Shown: positions 34,838 through 45,999, counted from the stretch's first letter. The stretch: 64,000 bases of DNA from Notospermus geniculatus (GCA_002633025.1 NMRB01000129.1:338956-402955), one strand, 5' to 3'. Translations and numbers: made by a program. Notes: generated by a model not told the origin, from the letters alone.

Positions 34838-36018
34838 GGGTGTGTATAAACCGAAGATTGAAGATTGAAGATAGGTAAAAAATGAAGATTCATGCAGGTA
34901 AAAAACGAAGATTGAAGATAGGTATAAAACGAAGATTCAAGAAGGTAAAAAACGAAGATTTCTCAATTACTACATAAGGGGTTAATATTCTGGAACCAAA
35001 TTTTGCACACCTCATCCACGTCCCAAAAGGAATATTTCACAACGTTTTCAACCCAATCCATCAAGGGACAACGTGCTTTTACCTTTTACTACACTTATAG
35101 CATTGCGAGGTATAAAACGAAGATTCATGAAGGTAAAAAACGAAGATTCCTCAATTACTACATAAGGTCTTTCAGAGGCATTCTTTGAAGGGTAAAACAA
35201 TAAAATGGTAAAAGTTCTTTGGCACTCCTTCAACAGTTAAAAGTTAAAATTTAATTTTTTAACTTTTAACTGTTGAAGGAGTGCCAAAGAACTTTTACCA
35301 TTTTACTACATAAGGGGTTAATATTCTGGAACCAAACTTTGCACACCTCATGCATGTGCTAAAAGGAGTATTTTATGAGGTTTTCAACCCAATCCATCAA
35401 GGGACAACGCACGTTTGAAAACGTCATGAAATATTCCTTTTGGGTCGTTGATGAGGTGTGCAAAATTTGGTTGCAGAATATTAACCCCTTATGTAGTAAT
35501 TGAGAAATCTTCGTTTTTTACCTTCATGAATCTTCGTTTTATACCTCGCAATGCTATAAGTGTAGTAAAAGTTGAAAGCACATTTTCCCTTGATGGATTG
35601 GGTAGAAAACGTTATGAAATATTCCTTTTGGGACGTGGATGAGGTGTGCAAAATTTGGTTCCAGAATATTAACCCCTTATGTAGTAATTGAGAAATCTTC
35701 GTTTTTTACCTCCACGAATCTTCGTTTTATACCTCGCAATGCTATAAGTGTAGTAAAAGTTAAAAGCACATTTTCCCTTGATGGATTGGGTTGAAAACGT
35801 TATGAAATATTCCTTTTGGGACGTGGATGAGGTGTGCAAAATTTGGTTCTAGAATATTAACCCCTTATGTAGTAATTGAGAAATCTTCGTTTTTTACCTT
35901 CATGAATCTTCGTTTTATACCTATCTTCAAACTTCGTTTTTACCTGCATGAATCTTCATTTTTTACCTATCTTCAATCTTCAATCTTCGATCTTCAAATC
36001 TTCGGTTTATACACACCC
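34838..36018. mobile_element. Nested TIR element with 10-bp target duplication
   Basis: AACGGACGTC directly flanks both ends (34828-34837 and 36019-36028). The ends GGGTGTGTATAAACCGAAGA and their complement are followed by arrays of gaagatt(c/g)... words. The right arm holds three ~190-bp repeats (gtagtaattgagaaatcttc at 35490, 35680 and 35870). The centre is a 50-bp-arm hairpin at about 35202-35306. The long duplication recalls Mutator-like elements (9-11 bp). Its open frames are repeat shadows. Confidence 0.75.
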
Positions 36019-36249
36019 AACGGACGTCCGTGGACAGTTTCCGCATCGTGCATTCACTGGCGTGCGTCTTAGCGTTCAGCCTCAGGAGGATGCTGTTACC
36101 GCACTCCGTGCATACAGCATTGAATCATGAACAGATATTGCAGTTCTATTCACTTTATGCCATGTAACAAACCGACTGTAATGAAAAGGCCGCGTAACGA
36201 AACGACCAGATACCATTCAAAAACAGGGCTTCACATTGTGAACTTACGA

Positions 36250-36399
36250 TCACCTCGCCCCATAATAATCGCTATCGACGACCATATATTTGCGATTTTT
36301 TACTGCATCGTTATGTTGTGGGCGAGTAGGGTCCAGGCATAGCTGTTGGCGCGCCAAGTCCATCAATTTTTCGGTTTCTTCAGTGGAAATCGGAGGCAT
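36250..36399 (-). pseudogene. Possible truncated MADF-domain frame
   Basis: A 49-codon frame from an ATG in good context (gcaagATGCC). The stretch LMDLARQQLCLDPTRPQHND fits the start of a MADF/Myb-like domain (L-x2-L-x4-x-L-x-D). The rest of the domain is missing. Harbinger elements carry such a gene, which suits its place inside the 34747-37063 element. Confidence 0.3.
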
Positions 36400-37063
36400 C
36401 TTGCGCGAGGAAATGCTACCTGGACCGATTACAGAAAACGTACCGCAGTGGATCCCAGTCTTCCGCATAAGAATCGGACGCCAATGTTATAACCATTTGA
36501 CCGATTTTTTTGCGGACCGGATACATTTGTTAAACAGGGCTTTAGAGGATATGTTGCAGAAATACACCTTCCCACATTGACTGATTTTACATAATCTTAC
36601 ATCACCTGGTTAATCTGAGCCACTGACCTAATTGCACCTTGCACCCCTCTGGCTATAAGTGAGTCATGCCAATCCACTATTAAGTATGACAGATTAAGCA
36701 ATCATGTGTATTCAAGGCAAGGGGGGATGCATAATTGTTACGCCCCGAACAGGCTACAAATTCAGCATTGTAAAATCGTTAATTTTTATTAAAGCAGTTT
36801 TTTGATATAACAAAGAATTCTCTGTTCAACTGCATAACTTTCCGGCAAGGCAACAGCCTATTTTCCATTTTGTTATAAATCAGGCAGAGAAGAAAAACAG
36901 TGGGATTACACATGATTACGCAAAGTCAACATCTCAGCTTTCCAAATCGGACTCCTCTGAAACGCGTTTCACAGGGGTCCGATGGGTCTGTGGAGCTAAG
37001 GGATGTTAATGTAATGTACGTGTCGGACACGGACCAAATCCGTGTGCCAATGAACCTTGCTTT

Positions 37064-38081
37064 ACACTAAGATTCCCACTTTAGTGGTGGTCTAAGGGAA
37101 TCCCTTGGGATGTTTATACTTAAGTCGTTTTATACATATGGCCCCTTTTGCTTTATTGATAAGTGTGTTTGGAGAGGGGTAGGATCTAGTTTCATGGCTA
37201 GGAATCTATTTGTTAATCGTTTACCGTCAAATCCATGAGCAGTGAGGAGCAGTTTAGACTTGCTAAACAGCAGCATCACGTCTGGTTAATATTACACCTC
37301 TTCAATCACTCTAATGCCAATATGACCCAGATTCATGGTATAGGTTCAATGAGACCAACTGTGTATCTGTTTATCAGCCACTGGTAGTTCACTGGCTAGT
37401 GCGCTGCATGCTCATTATTTGTACCGTCAGGGTGTGAATAGTGCATGCTTGCACACTATTCACACTGTCGCAGTACAAATAGCTCAGGTCTGACTGGAAT
37501 GAGCGTCCTGGGAATGCAGATCTGCACTGCCTAACAATTGCGACTCTAGTCTAGTCTAGGCCTACTTGTTGGGCCTCAGTCAATCGTGTAGCCTACCGCC
37601 GGTATTCAATGTTTGTTACAATATATAATTATAATATTACCGTCCATATGATCTGTTTCGGCGTTAGGGCGTAGTACAGTCAGCAGTCAGGACAGTGCAT
37701 GATGATGAGGTAAGGATGGGCACACTGATTGATAATGAGTGAGAATCATGCATGCATGATGCATTCACATTGGCCATTGCAAAAATTGCACCATACTAGA
37801 CTGCACATGACGATATGTCATGAGTCTGTGTTTGCTTGGTTGGCGTTGGCATGGTCTAAACTGTTGTGGATGGAAAACGATAAATAGGCCGAGGCCAAGG
37901 CCTAGCCTAGTACATGTAGTAGTAATGTAGGCCAAGAGTCTGACAAGTCTTTCAGTACGGCCGTCATATTTGTGTATTCAGCCAATGCATGCAATGTGAA
38001 CATGTTCTGCAAAATGGTATATCTTCACTGACGGTAATAAATTCTGAGGATAACGTCACTAATCATGCGGAACTTTGGTTC
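37064..38081. other. No gene recognised
   Basis: A hairpin-like pair of gtgtgaatagtgcatgc/gcacactattcac lies at 37430-37470, a possible MITE end (acttaagtcgttttatacat) at 37118-37142, and taggccta words at 37558-37600 and 37885-37930. No coding signal. Confidence 0.35.
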
Positions 38082-38315
38082 TAAAGTCTGGCAACATCTA
38101 ACTTTGACCTAATGGAATGCGGAAGTTAGGAAATTGATAGTTGGATTTACCACGGACCTTTAATCACACGCGGCTTTTGAATAATCAGTGGACAGCGCAA
38201 ACAATGGGGGAACGACCACAAATGATCGACGAGAAAAAACCGCAAAGCTATGCCACATTAGACCAACATGACTTCCGCATTCTATTGGGTCAAAGTTAGA
38301 TGTTGCCAGACTTTA
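38082..38315. mobile_element. MITE with ~44-bp TIRs
   Basis: TAAAGTCTGGCAACATCTAA ctttgaccta on the left is mirrored on the right (...tagatgttgccagacttta). 234 bp, non-coding. The flanks hint at a short T/A-rich target duplication. Confidence 0.75.
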
Positions 38316-38780
38316 TTAGCGACCGCTAGGGTAATACATTAGCAACTCTGTACAAAAATGCACGGGACAAATCCCCTATGGATACATTACGAACTGTGTA
38401 GAAATAATGCATTAGACGAGTCCATTGGTGATTTTAGGGAAGGTAGGTTACTCTAAAAACGAAAATTCTCCAAAAACACGCGGAATGTCATACAAAGTAA
38501 GTAAGGTTACGCACTTCCCATGATTTTAACTGTATTTGAAGGTTATCCAGTTTTCAGAAATATTTCCATCTGAGAACGCATCCGGAGGCTTATTCCACAG
38601 ACTGTCACCCCTTTCTGACAATGCCTGTGTCCCGCACGGCACCAAAAAGCCCTAAAAACTACACTTTGCGAATAAAAGCCATGATTTTTATTTAGCGGGG
38701 ACACAACTAGAGTGGGATAGCCAACCTTTGCACCAATCGCCGATTGAAAAGTGAATGTTTTAATGGCGAAATGTGTGTAA
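38316..38780. other. No gene recognised
   Basis: Short spacer between a MITE and the Harbinger element. TAA at 38778-38780 is the left target-site duplication of the Harbinger transposon. Confidence 0.4.
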
Positions 38781-38899
38781 TGGCCGGTGTACACGATCAA
38801 TCATTTTCATCAAACTTTTTCGTCAATCATTTTGGTCAATTTTTGTTGTAAAGGGCCCCGCCATACACGGTCAATCATTTTCATCCAATCTTTCACAAA

Positions 38900-41800
38900 A
38901 TGGCTCCCGTGCAGTCAAGACTGCTTGTGGCAGTTGCTGCTATGGCTATAGCCATAGCGTCATTGAAAAAGAAACGGCGACGCCGCCGCCGATATTGGAC
39001 ACGGCAGTGGATCCTCCGTAGAGGTGAGAAAGGGGCATATGCCATGCTACACGAGGAACTCAGACTGGAGGACCCCAGTTCTTACAAGAACTATCTGCGC
39101 ATGGATGAAGATACATTTTCTGATCTCGTTGATAGAGTCACTCCATACGTTTATAGGCAAGGCACCAATATGCGCCTGGCAATCATTCCTGCCGAACGTT
39201 TAGCGGTGACGTTGCGTTTCTCGGCAACCGGCGAAACGTTCCGAAGTCTTGAGTTCGCAACAAGGATTAGCGCCTGCACGATTGGTAGAATTGTTCCAGA
39301 GATGTGTGACGCCATCTACAAGGTTTTGAAAGATGATTTCATTAAGGAAATATGTGACAGCTGTGATAGACTATGAAAGTGACACAAGGATTTCCTTTCA
39401 ATCATCTTTATTTCTTGCTGCAGCTGACTTTACACACTCGGCAATCAATCAGCACCGGTACTGTAAAATGTTTGCATTACGGCATTACCAAGAATATCAG
39501 TGGTGTTTCCCTTGCTACATGCATTTGAAGTACCGGTAGTGACATTTGGAAAACCTTGACGACTAGGCAGACCGTCATACGGCATGATGGAACACTGCTG
39601 ATTGTAACCATAATGTTGTCCAGGAGGAAGTGTTGCATCATTTGAATACTGTGGAGTTACATTTCTAGTCACCTGAGTTTTCCTGTCCAAGTCTGACTCT
39701 TGCGCATCAAAAAGCACCATGCTTATTTTCCTTTTTACACTTTGAGTAATGTCAGCATGCTGCAGGCCGCGCATTTCACAAGCTACAAATTTACCAAAAA
39801 TATCAAATTGGTCCTCGTTCTGCGTTCGTGTACTAGTGCTTTCATTCATGGTTGAGCCTACAACAGCGTCTTTCAATTCAGTCAAAGCACCAGCTGCTGT
39901 ATGCAACATAGACTCCCAGACAGAACGACTCTTTTTGTCCCCCGCAGTCGACAGACTGCAGGGGACTTACAAACGGGTCTCGTCCGTCGTCCACAACACC
40001 AACCTCGACATATGGTTACCACTTACACAGTGTGCAATGTACTCATCATACACAACATGCCGCCTGGAAACGAGGTCAAGCTCCAGATATGTTCGTCGAT
40101 TTAGCAAAGAATGTGACCTTAATTAAATATAGGCCGGGTTTATTTGCACAGCAGCTGTGTATGCAAGGCAGGTTATAGCTCTTGGAGGCACAGCTGCTGT
40201 GCGTCCAGTACGTACGGATTTTCTTATGTGCACAGCAGACTCCGCCTACTGTATAATAACAGACTCCGCCTACTTTCGCTGTAGAAATAAGGACGGGAAT
40301 TGTCTTGGATAGAAAGCTGTGATTCTAAACAGCATGGTGGTGCTTCATTGCTCGGGGGGGGGGGGGGGGGGGTTACCAAATCCAATTTCTCCTTTTGGTA
40401 GAGACACAAACCTGTCATTTTTAGCTCGATAGATCGGCGTTTTTTTAATGGGCAAGTGCCCTTATGTGCATGGCGAGATGTTTTTGACCTACATGTAATC
40501 TGCCCAGGGTACCACTCTTCAAACATTTTTTCACCACCTCTGTAATTACACTTGACGGAAAGGGCAGGTAACCTATTGTCGAATATCATAACCCTAATTT
40601 GGGTTAGGGTCGTATAGGTCTTTTCATTGTGCACACCACGCAGTAATTAGGCCTAGCCCTGATTAGGTTCATCTGGACCTAATCTGTCATACTGTATGAC
40701 GGCGGAAGCTTACGTGCTTGTCGAAAGGCGTGAGCTCGGCAGGCAACGAACTTGATAAAATCTTGCTGCTCATCATCGCCGCCAGGGCCTTCTGAAAATC
40801 GCTTTGTTTCGCAGTCCCCCTGCACGTCATTTTTTTCTGCGGCCGGGTTTCTAGCAAACATGTTTGCCAAGTAGATTATTCATTCTAATTTCCTAATTTT
40901 CCTGGATGACACAAACACCCTGAAAATTGCCCACTAAAATTGCCTAACAAGGACTACGTCCCGTCCGCTAATTTTTTCCCTGGGCCGTTCGGTGGATTCC
41001 GAGTACTTTCAGTAAACAAACAAAAAGCCAAAACAAAAAAGACAGGAAAAGAAAAAAAAGACAGGAAAAGCAGCGAAAAAAATCTCCCCAGTCGGGAGTC
41101 GAACCGGGGACCTGCGGTGTATAAGGCGAACGCTCTACCAGATTGAGCTACCGAGACATCTGGCAGCGACGGCGTTACATCGAGACATGCTCATCGGTGG
41201 GCATGAATATTAATTAGCTGAACGTGCATGCAAGAAAATTATTCGTACTGCATACACAGCAGTTAGCTGTGCAAATAACCACTTCGTTAAATATAATCTC
41301 TGCATCAATAGTTCAACTGTAAACAGAACAATAAATGAAAACATTACCAGTGTTTTTCTTATACTTTTAACTTCCAACGAATACAGAACGACAACCAAAT
41401 TGCAATGTCGCGATCTGCCGTAAACCAGTCGTCTCACATCATTTTCAACATTTACTCAGTCACTCAGTAATCACTGTCAACATGCACCTTCTCAACCAAA
41501 TAAAAGTCACTTTTCTAGGCTGAAGTGCATAAATCTTCGCTGCAAACTATTTATTGACCTCTTCATGATTGGAAAACTGCCACTAGGCCTACTTAGTTGG
41601 TTACAACTGGTGTACTTTGGAGAACATTTGCTGACATTCCACACCGGGTTTGTTTTCTGTTCTTGCACAGTGCACTGTAACAGTGTGTACAGACCCTGTG
41701 CTGGCATAAAATAGGCCCAGCGATGTCAGACGCACACACCGCCGTGGAGCTACACTGATCTGCAGGCCACCCACACATGCACAACTACAGTAGGCCTACA

Positions 41801-42949
41801 TCATATTGTTCAATATCACTAGGCCTAGGCCTATAGGCCTACCAAAAGTATCCATAGGCCTAGCTACATACTTGGTGAGTGCAGGTGACTTCAATATGGC
41901 CCCGCATCAAAAATAGCAAACCTGCGGGGGACACAGCTTCTCTGATGCCTTTTTCGCCCTTGGTTTTGGTCTACTCGGTACCTGGGATGTGATGCATGGT
42001 TTTGCTGAGAAGCCCGCGGATGATGTTCCAGGATATGGTGATTCATCCAGCAGCTCTTCATCGGAGTCGTCGTCAGCAGAGGAGTCCTGCAAGTGGAGAT
42101 TAACATTATTATTTTTCTTTTTTTCAGATTCCAGCAAATGCACAAGAGTGGATTCAGGTTTCCAGAGATTTTGAGAAGAGATGGAATCTACCCCACTGCC
42201 TCGGAGCTATAGACGGCAAACATGTGACGTTTCGGCCACCTCTGAAGTGTGGGTCGTACTTTTTTAACTACAAGATGACCCATAGTTTGATTCTATTCGC
42301 TTTGGTTGATGCGGACTATAAATTTCTCATGATTGACGCAGGGACAAATGGCCGTGTAGGAGATGGGGGTGTTTTGGCGAAAAGTGACCTAAACAAGGCC
42401 ATCATAGACGGAAGTATAAATTTTCCAGACGCTGAACCCCTCACATATTGTACCGCCCCAATTCCTTATTTTCTGGTCGGAGACGATGCATTCCCCCTGC
42501 ATTCCAACATCATGAAACCATACCCGTTCCGAAACCTTGATATTGACGAGAGCATTTTTAACTACAGGTTGAGCAGGGCGAGACGCGTTGTCGAGAATGC
42601 TTTTGGGATTCTCGCAAATCGCTTCAGAGTCCTCCTTGCACCGATGTTGTTATCACCGGAGAAGGTACAGAAAGTAATCCTTGCTACGTGCGCCCTTCAG
42701 AACTTTCTCCGAACGAGAAGCCCTGCTCAGTACTTCCCTCCCAGTTCCATGGACAGAGAAGACACGAACAGAGGCCTTGTAACAGATGGTGATTGGAGAG
42801 AGGTGCGAAAGGCGGAAGTAGCATATGAACGCATCTCATCTCAGGCTGGCAACAGGTCTACAAATGCGGCTCAGGCTCAGAGGGACTACCTGTGCTCCTA
42901 TGTCAATAACATTGGTCGAGTATCGTGGCAACATAAATTTGCAGCGTAG
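38900..42949 (+). CDS. Harbinger transposase (HARBI1-like DDE nuclease)
   Basis: Exon 1 starts at the ATG at 38900 and encodes a basic leader (KKKRRRRRR, likely nuclear signal). A helix-turn-helix region follows: LRMDEDTFSDLVDRV, PAERLAVTLRFSATGETFRS, RISACTIGRIV. It probably leaves at a GT near 39354. Exon 2 enters after tttttttcag or the next AG (42135) and runs EWIQVSRDFEKRWNLPHC, GAIDGKHV (first Asp), VGDDAFPL (second Asp) and RVVENAFGILANRF (Glu) to the TAG at 42949. The total is about 422 residues, the usual length. All three catalytic acids and both conserved blocks are present without stops, so it may be active. The exact junction is inferred. MADF exons 2-4 lie within its 2.8-kb intron on the other strand. 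Confidence 0.8.
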
Positions 42950-43420
42950 AATGACGCAGTCAGTCTTTATATAACTGTGTGTAGGTACAGTCAGTGAATA
43001 CTTCTGTTGTATTCAGAGAAATAAAATGATGTTTACCTTGTCAAGTATTTCGTTGCAATCTGTGTCCCTCGACATCGAGGAAGAACTGGGCCTCGGCTCT
43101 ACGTGGTCCCTCAGAAAGAGCAGCTTCTCGAACCACCATACTGTCGGCTTGTGCACATCCTTTGCCGCAGCGCCACTTCTTTTGGTCTGGTTTATCTTTT
43201 CGATTTCCCTGGCAAAGTTGCTACGTAGCCCGTTCACTTTTTTCTTGATTTCATCAACCGTGCATTTGCTCTTTTCCTTGCAGACAGCCTCATGTACCTC
43301 TTGATAGGCAAGTTCCTTCTTTACGCGATTGTGGTACAGGGGATCTTTGGTGTTGTATAGGATTGGATGAGCCCTGTACGACTCTATGAGGATTTCCACT
43401 GCCCTCTGCGTCCAGCCCAT
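39445..43420 (-). CDS. MADF/Myb-like accessory protein of the Harbinger element
   Basis: Exon 1 (43420-43037) starts at ATGGGCTGGACG and encodes a MADF domain: WTQRAVEILIESYRAHPILY, HNRVKKELAYQEVHEAV, LRSNFAREIEKI, WWFEKLLFLRDHV. Exon 2 (42086-41922) is acidic then basic (DDDSDEELLDES ... RPKPRAKK). The last exon (about 39912-39445) ends in a BESS-like tail (QFDIFGKFVACEMRGLQ). Borders are GT/AG and all phase 0, giving about 338 residues. In Harbinger elements this protein binds the TIRs and helps the transposase enter the nucleus. Exon 1 lies downstream of transposase exon 2, and exons 2-3 lie within the transposase intron, so the two genes interlock. The first ATG used here is preferred over an upstream GTG. 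Confidence 0.75.
40355..40372 (+). repeat. Poly(G) run
   Basis: About 18 consecutive G, a simple repeat in the non-coding part of the Harbinger element; the length may be unreliable. Confidence 0.8.
40679..40870 (-). pseudogene. Possible duplicated BESS-like exon
   Basis: The segment DEQQDFIKFVACRAHAFRQA resembles the tail DQFDIFGKFVACEMRG of the MADF protein 0.8 kb away. It is bounded by an acceptor (cgattttcag) and a donor (cacgtaagc) 78 bases apart. The bounded stretch is also open in another frame, so whether it is used as an exon is uncertain. Confidence 0.35.
41035..41170 (-). mobile_element. tRNA-derived SINE, copy 2
   Basis: Minus-strand A box TAGCTCAATCTGG (41150-41138) and B box GGTTCGACTC (41106-41097) at tRNA spacing. 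An A/T-rich tail reads downstream, with the same flank word ctggcagcg as copy 1 at 4680-4812. T-stem pairs are mismatched, so it is not a functional tRNA. It inserted in the Harbinger intron. Confidence 0.75.
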
Positions 43421-43469
43421 GTTGCTGTTCACGATGCCTGAGGCGCACTGTGGACTCTAGGCCTATGTG

Positions 43470-44104
43470 GCATTACAAAACCTGTCCAATGTTGCATAAC
43501 CACCGTTATTATGAAGGAGGAACGGACACTCATTGATTACGTTCAACCCGCGAACATGAATTCCATAGGGTTAATTGTTCAATAAATATCCACGCCCGCC
43601 GTACACGGCCAAATTTTATCAATTCGTCATTCAAAAATAGGACCGGCTCTATTCCATCAATCCTTGATTGACGCAAAATATTTCATCCAATTTCCCGCCA
43701 TACACGATCAATCTTTTTGGTCAGGTTTTTTTCATCCAACTTTGAGGGACCGTGTACACCGGGCATAACAAGAAAAAAAGTGTACCAATTTCAATGGTAG
43801 GTTATGGCCTCTCACGTGCCGCTCACTAATAATGCCCGGTGTACACGATCCCTCAATGTTGGATGAAAAAAACCTGACCAAAAAGATTGATCGTCTACGG
43901 CGGGAAATGGGATGAAATATTTTGCGTCAATCAAAGATTGATGGAATAGAGCCGGTCCTATTTTTGAATGATGAATTGATAAAATTTGACCGTGTACGGC
44001 GGGCGTGGATATTTATTGAAGGATTAACCCTCCTGAATTAGAATTTTCTGATTACGAATGTCATTTTATAAATGGAGATTATGTAACTGGACAGGTTTTG
44101 TAAT
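43470..44104. repeat. Palindrome at the right end of the Harbinger element
   Basis: The left arm (43470-43768) starts GGCATTACAAAACCTGTCCA and ends in an element-like terminus (gtgtacaccgggcataa). The right arm (43833-44104) is its diverged complement, starting taatgcccggtgtacacg. The 62-bp centre is unrelated. The inner termini look like Harbinger ends with TAA/TTA next to them, so the fold-back probably arose from insertion or aberrant transposition of a related copy. Confidence 0.7.
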
Positions 44105-44233
44105 GCCATTTTGTGAAAATTGGATGAAAATGTTTGACCGTGTATGGCGGGGCCCAAAATATAAAAATTTGACCAAAATGATTGACGAAAAAGTTTGATG
44201 AAAATGATTGATCTTGTACAGCGGGCATAACAC

Positions 44234-44473
44234 CACGCTGGTGATTCAAACACAAAATTATTTTATTCGTACGCGAAGTCGTTGACGCATAACTAATGGT
44301 GCTTGTCGCATTCGCAGTTCATCTGGTAAATGGAAGGGGTGACGGGTGTTTACATAATAAGCTGTCGCCCCTTCTATTTGCCTAAACAACTGCAAAAATA
44401 GTCAACACTATTAGTTATGCTTGGGTAAAAATCGCGTACGAAAAAAAGATTTTACGTTTGAATCACCAGCGTG
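44234..44473. mobile_element. MITE with CACGCTGGTGATTCAAAC ends
   Basis: 240 bp with the left end CACGCTGGTGATTCAAAC and the exact complement at the right (GTTTGAATCACCAGCGTG). AACAC flanks both sides (44229-44233 and 44474-44478), a 5-bp target duplication. Inner arms also pair (gcataactaatg/attagttatgc). A larger relative is at 47287-50280. Confidence 0.8.
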
Positions 44474-44962
44474 AACACAGACCCTTCTTTAGGCCCTTTT
44501 GAACACTTTTATATTGTCCCAATTCACCCCAGCGCACTTCTTGAACTAGGCCTTCGCCTTTATTCGCTTGAACCCAAACTACTGTCCTACCCTGGACAGG
44601 GTTCACTGACCGTACTACCTGACCTGGACTATGGAATTTGTCGCATCTGTGACAGCCAACCTCTTTCTATTTGGGTAGTGTCCATTCTATGGACCGAGTC
44701 CAAATGGACTGAGTAACTTGGACTGAGTGCCAAAAAGAGACATAAACAATAAACATCTAAACAATAATAATGAATGTTATCACCATAAATTGGTAAGAAA
44801 TGGTTATCTTCAATATGTAACGTGAACAAAGTTAAGAAAAACAAAACTATAACATTTTGTTCTTCGCTAACCCGACCTGAAATCCCCACGTTACATCAAC
44901 CCAACAGAGCTCCGCACTCAGTCTATAAATAGTAACAAAACATGACGGCGTCACGTCGGTGT

Positions 44963-45335
44963 CCCCCCATAAGTCCGACACTTCACAAGTCCGACATCCC
45001 AAAAGTTCGAAGTTCGACAATGGAAAAATCACTTTAAAAGTGTACCACAATTCCGAAGCACCACAAGTCCGACATCCCACAAGTCCGACGTTTAGAGAAA
45101 GGTATCATAAGTCCGACTTTCAGAGAAAGGTATCATAAGTCCGAAGTACCATAAGTCCAACATCCCATAAATCCGACAAGAAGGGGCTGGGAGTTCGGAC
45201 TTATGGTACTTCGGACTTGTGGGATGTCGGACTTGTCGTACTTCGGACTTGTGAGATGTCGGAGTTGCGGGACGGCGGACTTGTGAGATGTCGGACTTGT
45301 GGGACGTCGGATATGTGGGATGTCGGACTTGTGGG
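44963..45335. repeat. Minisatellite of aagtccgacatccca units, with an inversion
   Basis: Units of about 16 bp (AAGTCCGACATCCCAC and variants) run to about 45180. From about 45190 the same unit continues in complement (GATGTCGGACTTGTGG), making the array itself palindromic around aaggggctgggag. It ends in a G run at the assembly gap. Confidence 0.85.
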
Positions 45336-45354
45336 GGGGGGGGGGGGGGGGGTG

Positions 45355-45515
45355 NNNNNNNNNNNNNNNNNNNNNNNNNNNNNNNNNNNNNNNNNNNNNN
45401 NNNNNNNNNNNNNNNNNNNNNNNNNNNNNNNNNNNNNNNNNNNNNNNNNNNNNNNNNNNNNNNNNNNNNNNNNNNNNNNNNNNNNNNNNNNNNNNNNNNN
45501 NNNNNNNNNNNNNNN
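45355..45515. other. Assembly gap (161 N)
   Basis: A run of N directly after a poly(G) stretch and the palindromic minisatellite, a typical sequencing stop. Frames crossing it are meaningless. Confidence 1.
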
Positions 45516-45999
45516 TGTGATTTTGATCCAGAAATGCCAAGACCCGTAACACCAGGTGTCCAGACACCAGAGCTGTATTTTTAGCCATACCTGGCTGTTC
45601 TGTTTATTGCCCTCCCACCATCTGTTGGATGGTGATATGGGAAACAAAGTACTATAAATAGGTAATCAGCAGCGGGGGTGAACAGGTAATTGGAAAAGCC
45701 CACTAGTGTATCTGGCCCTCAAGCCCACGAGAAAAATGGCTCATAAAATCATTATTTTCTGCTCGATTTGAAAAATTCGAACACATATTTGATATACCAT
45801 CAAATTTAACATCCGCTGGTGACACTCACAAACACTGCACACATCTTTGTGTTGGATTTTCTTACTTTAGTCAGAGGCATTAATTTGCCTGGATTACGTA
45901 ACTTCCTCCTTATCTGTACCCCGATAGAATGCGAAATATCGGGGTATATTAGGTCTGCTGCTCAATGGTGATGTAAATGTAATGAATGCACCAAATTCC

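Larger units (their letters stand above)
34747..37063. mobile_element. TIR element with a nested insertion
   Basis: The left end AAAGCAAGGTTCATTGGCAC acggat is mirrored exactly on the right (ATCCGTGTGCCAATGAACCT tgcttt). About 2.3 kb, of which 1.2 kb is a nested element (34838-36018). A short MADF-like frame lies inside at 36250-36399, so it may be a decayed Harbinger-type element. Confidence 0.65.
38781..44227. mobile_element. Harbinger (PIF) DNA transposon, apparently complete
   Basis: The left end TGGCCGGTGTACACGATCAA and the right end (complement TGCCCGCTGTACAAGATCAA) continue as ~124-bp terminal inverted repeats to about 38904 and 44104. TAA lies immediately outside both ends (38778-38780, 44228-44230), matching the family's 3-bp T-W-A target preference. 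Inside are a HARBI1-like DDE transposase (plus) and a MADF protein gene (minus), the standard Harbinger pair. A SINE (41035-41170), a G run (40355-40372) and a palindrome (43470-44104) lie in non-coding parts. The transposase start codon falls at the inner edge of the left TIR. Confidence 0.9.

Noticed and set aside
45133-45647. Open frames of about 98-151 codons across the first gap
   Set aside because: They run through 161 unknown bases and a G run; the apparent proteins are poly-X.
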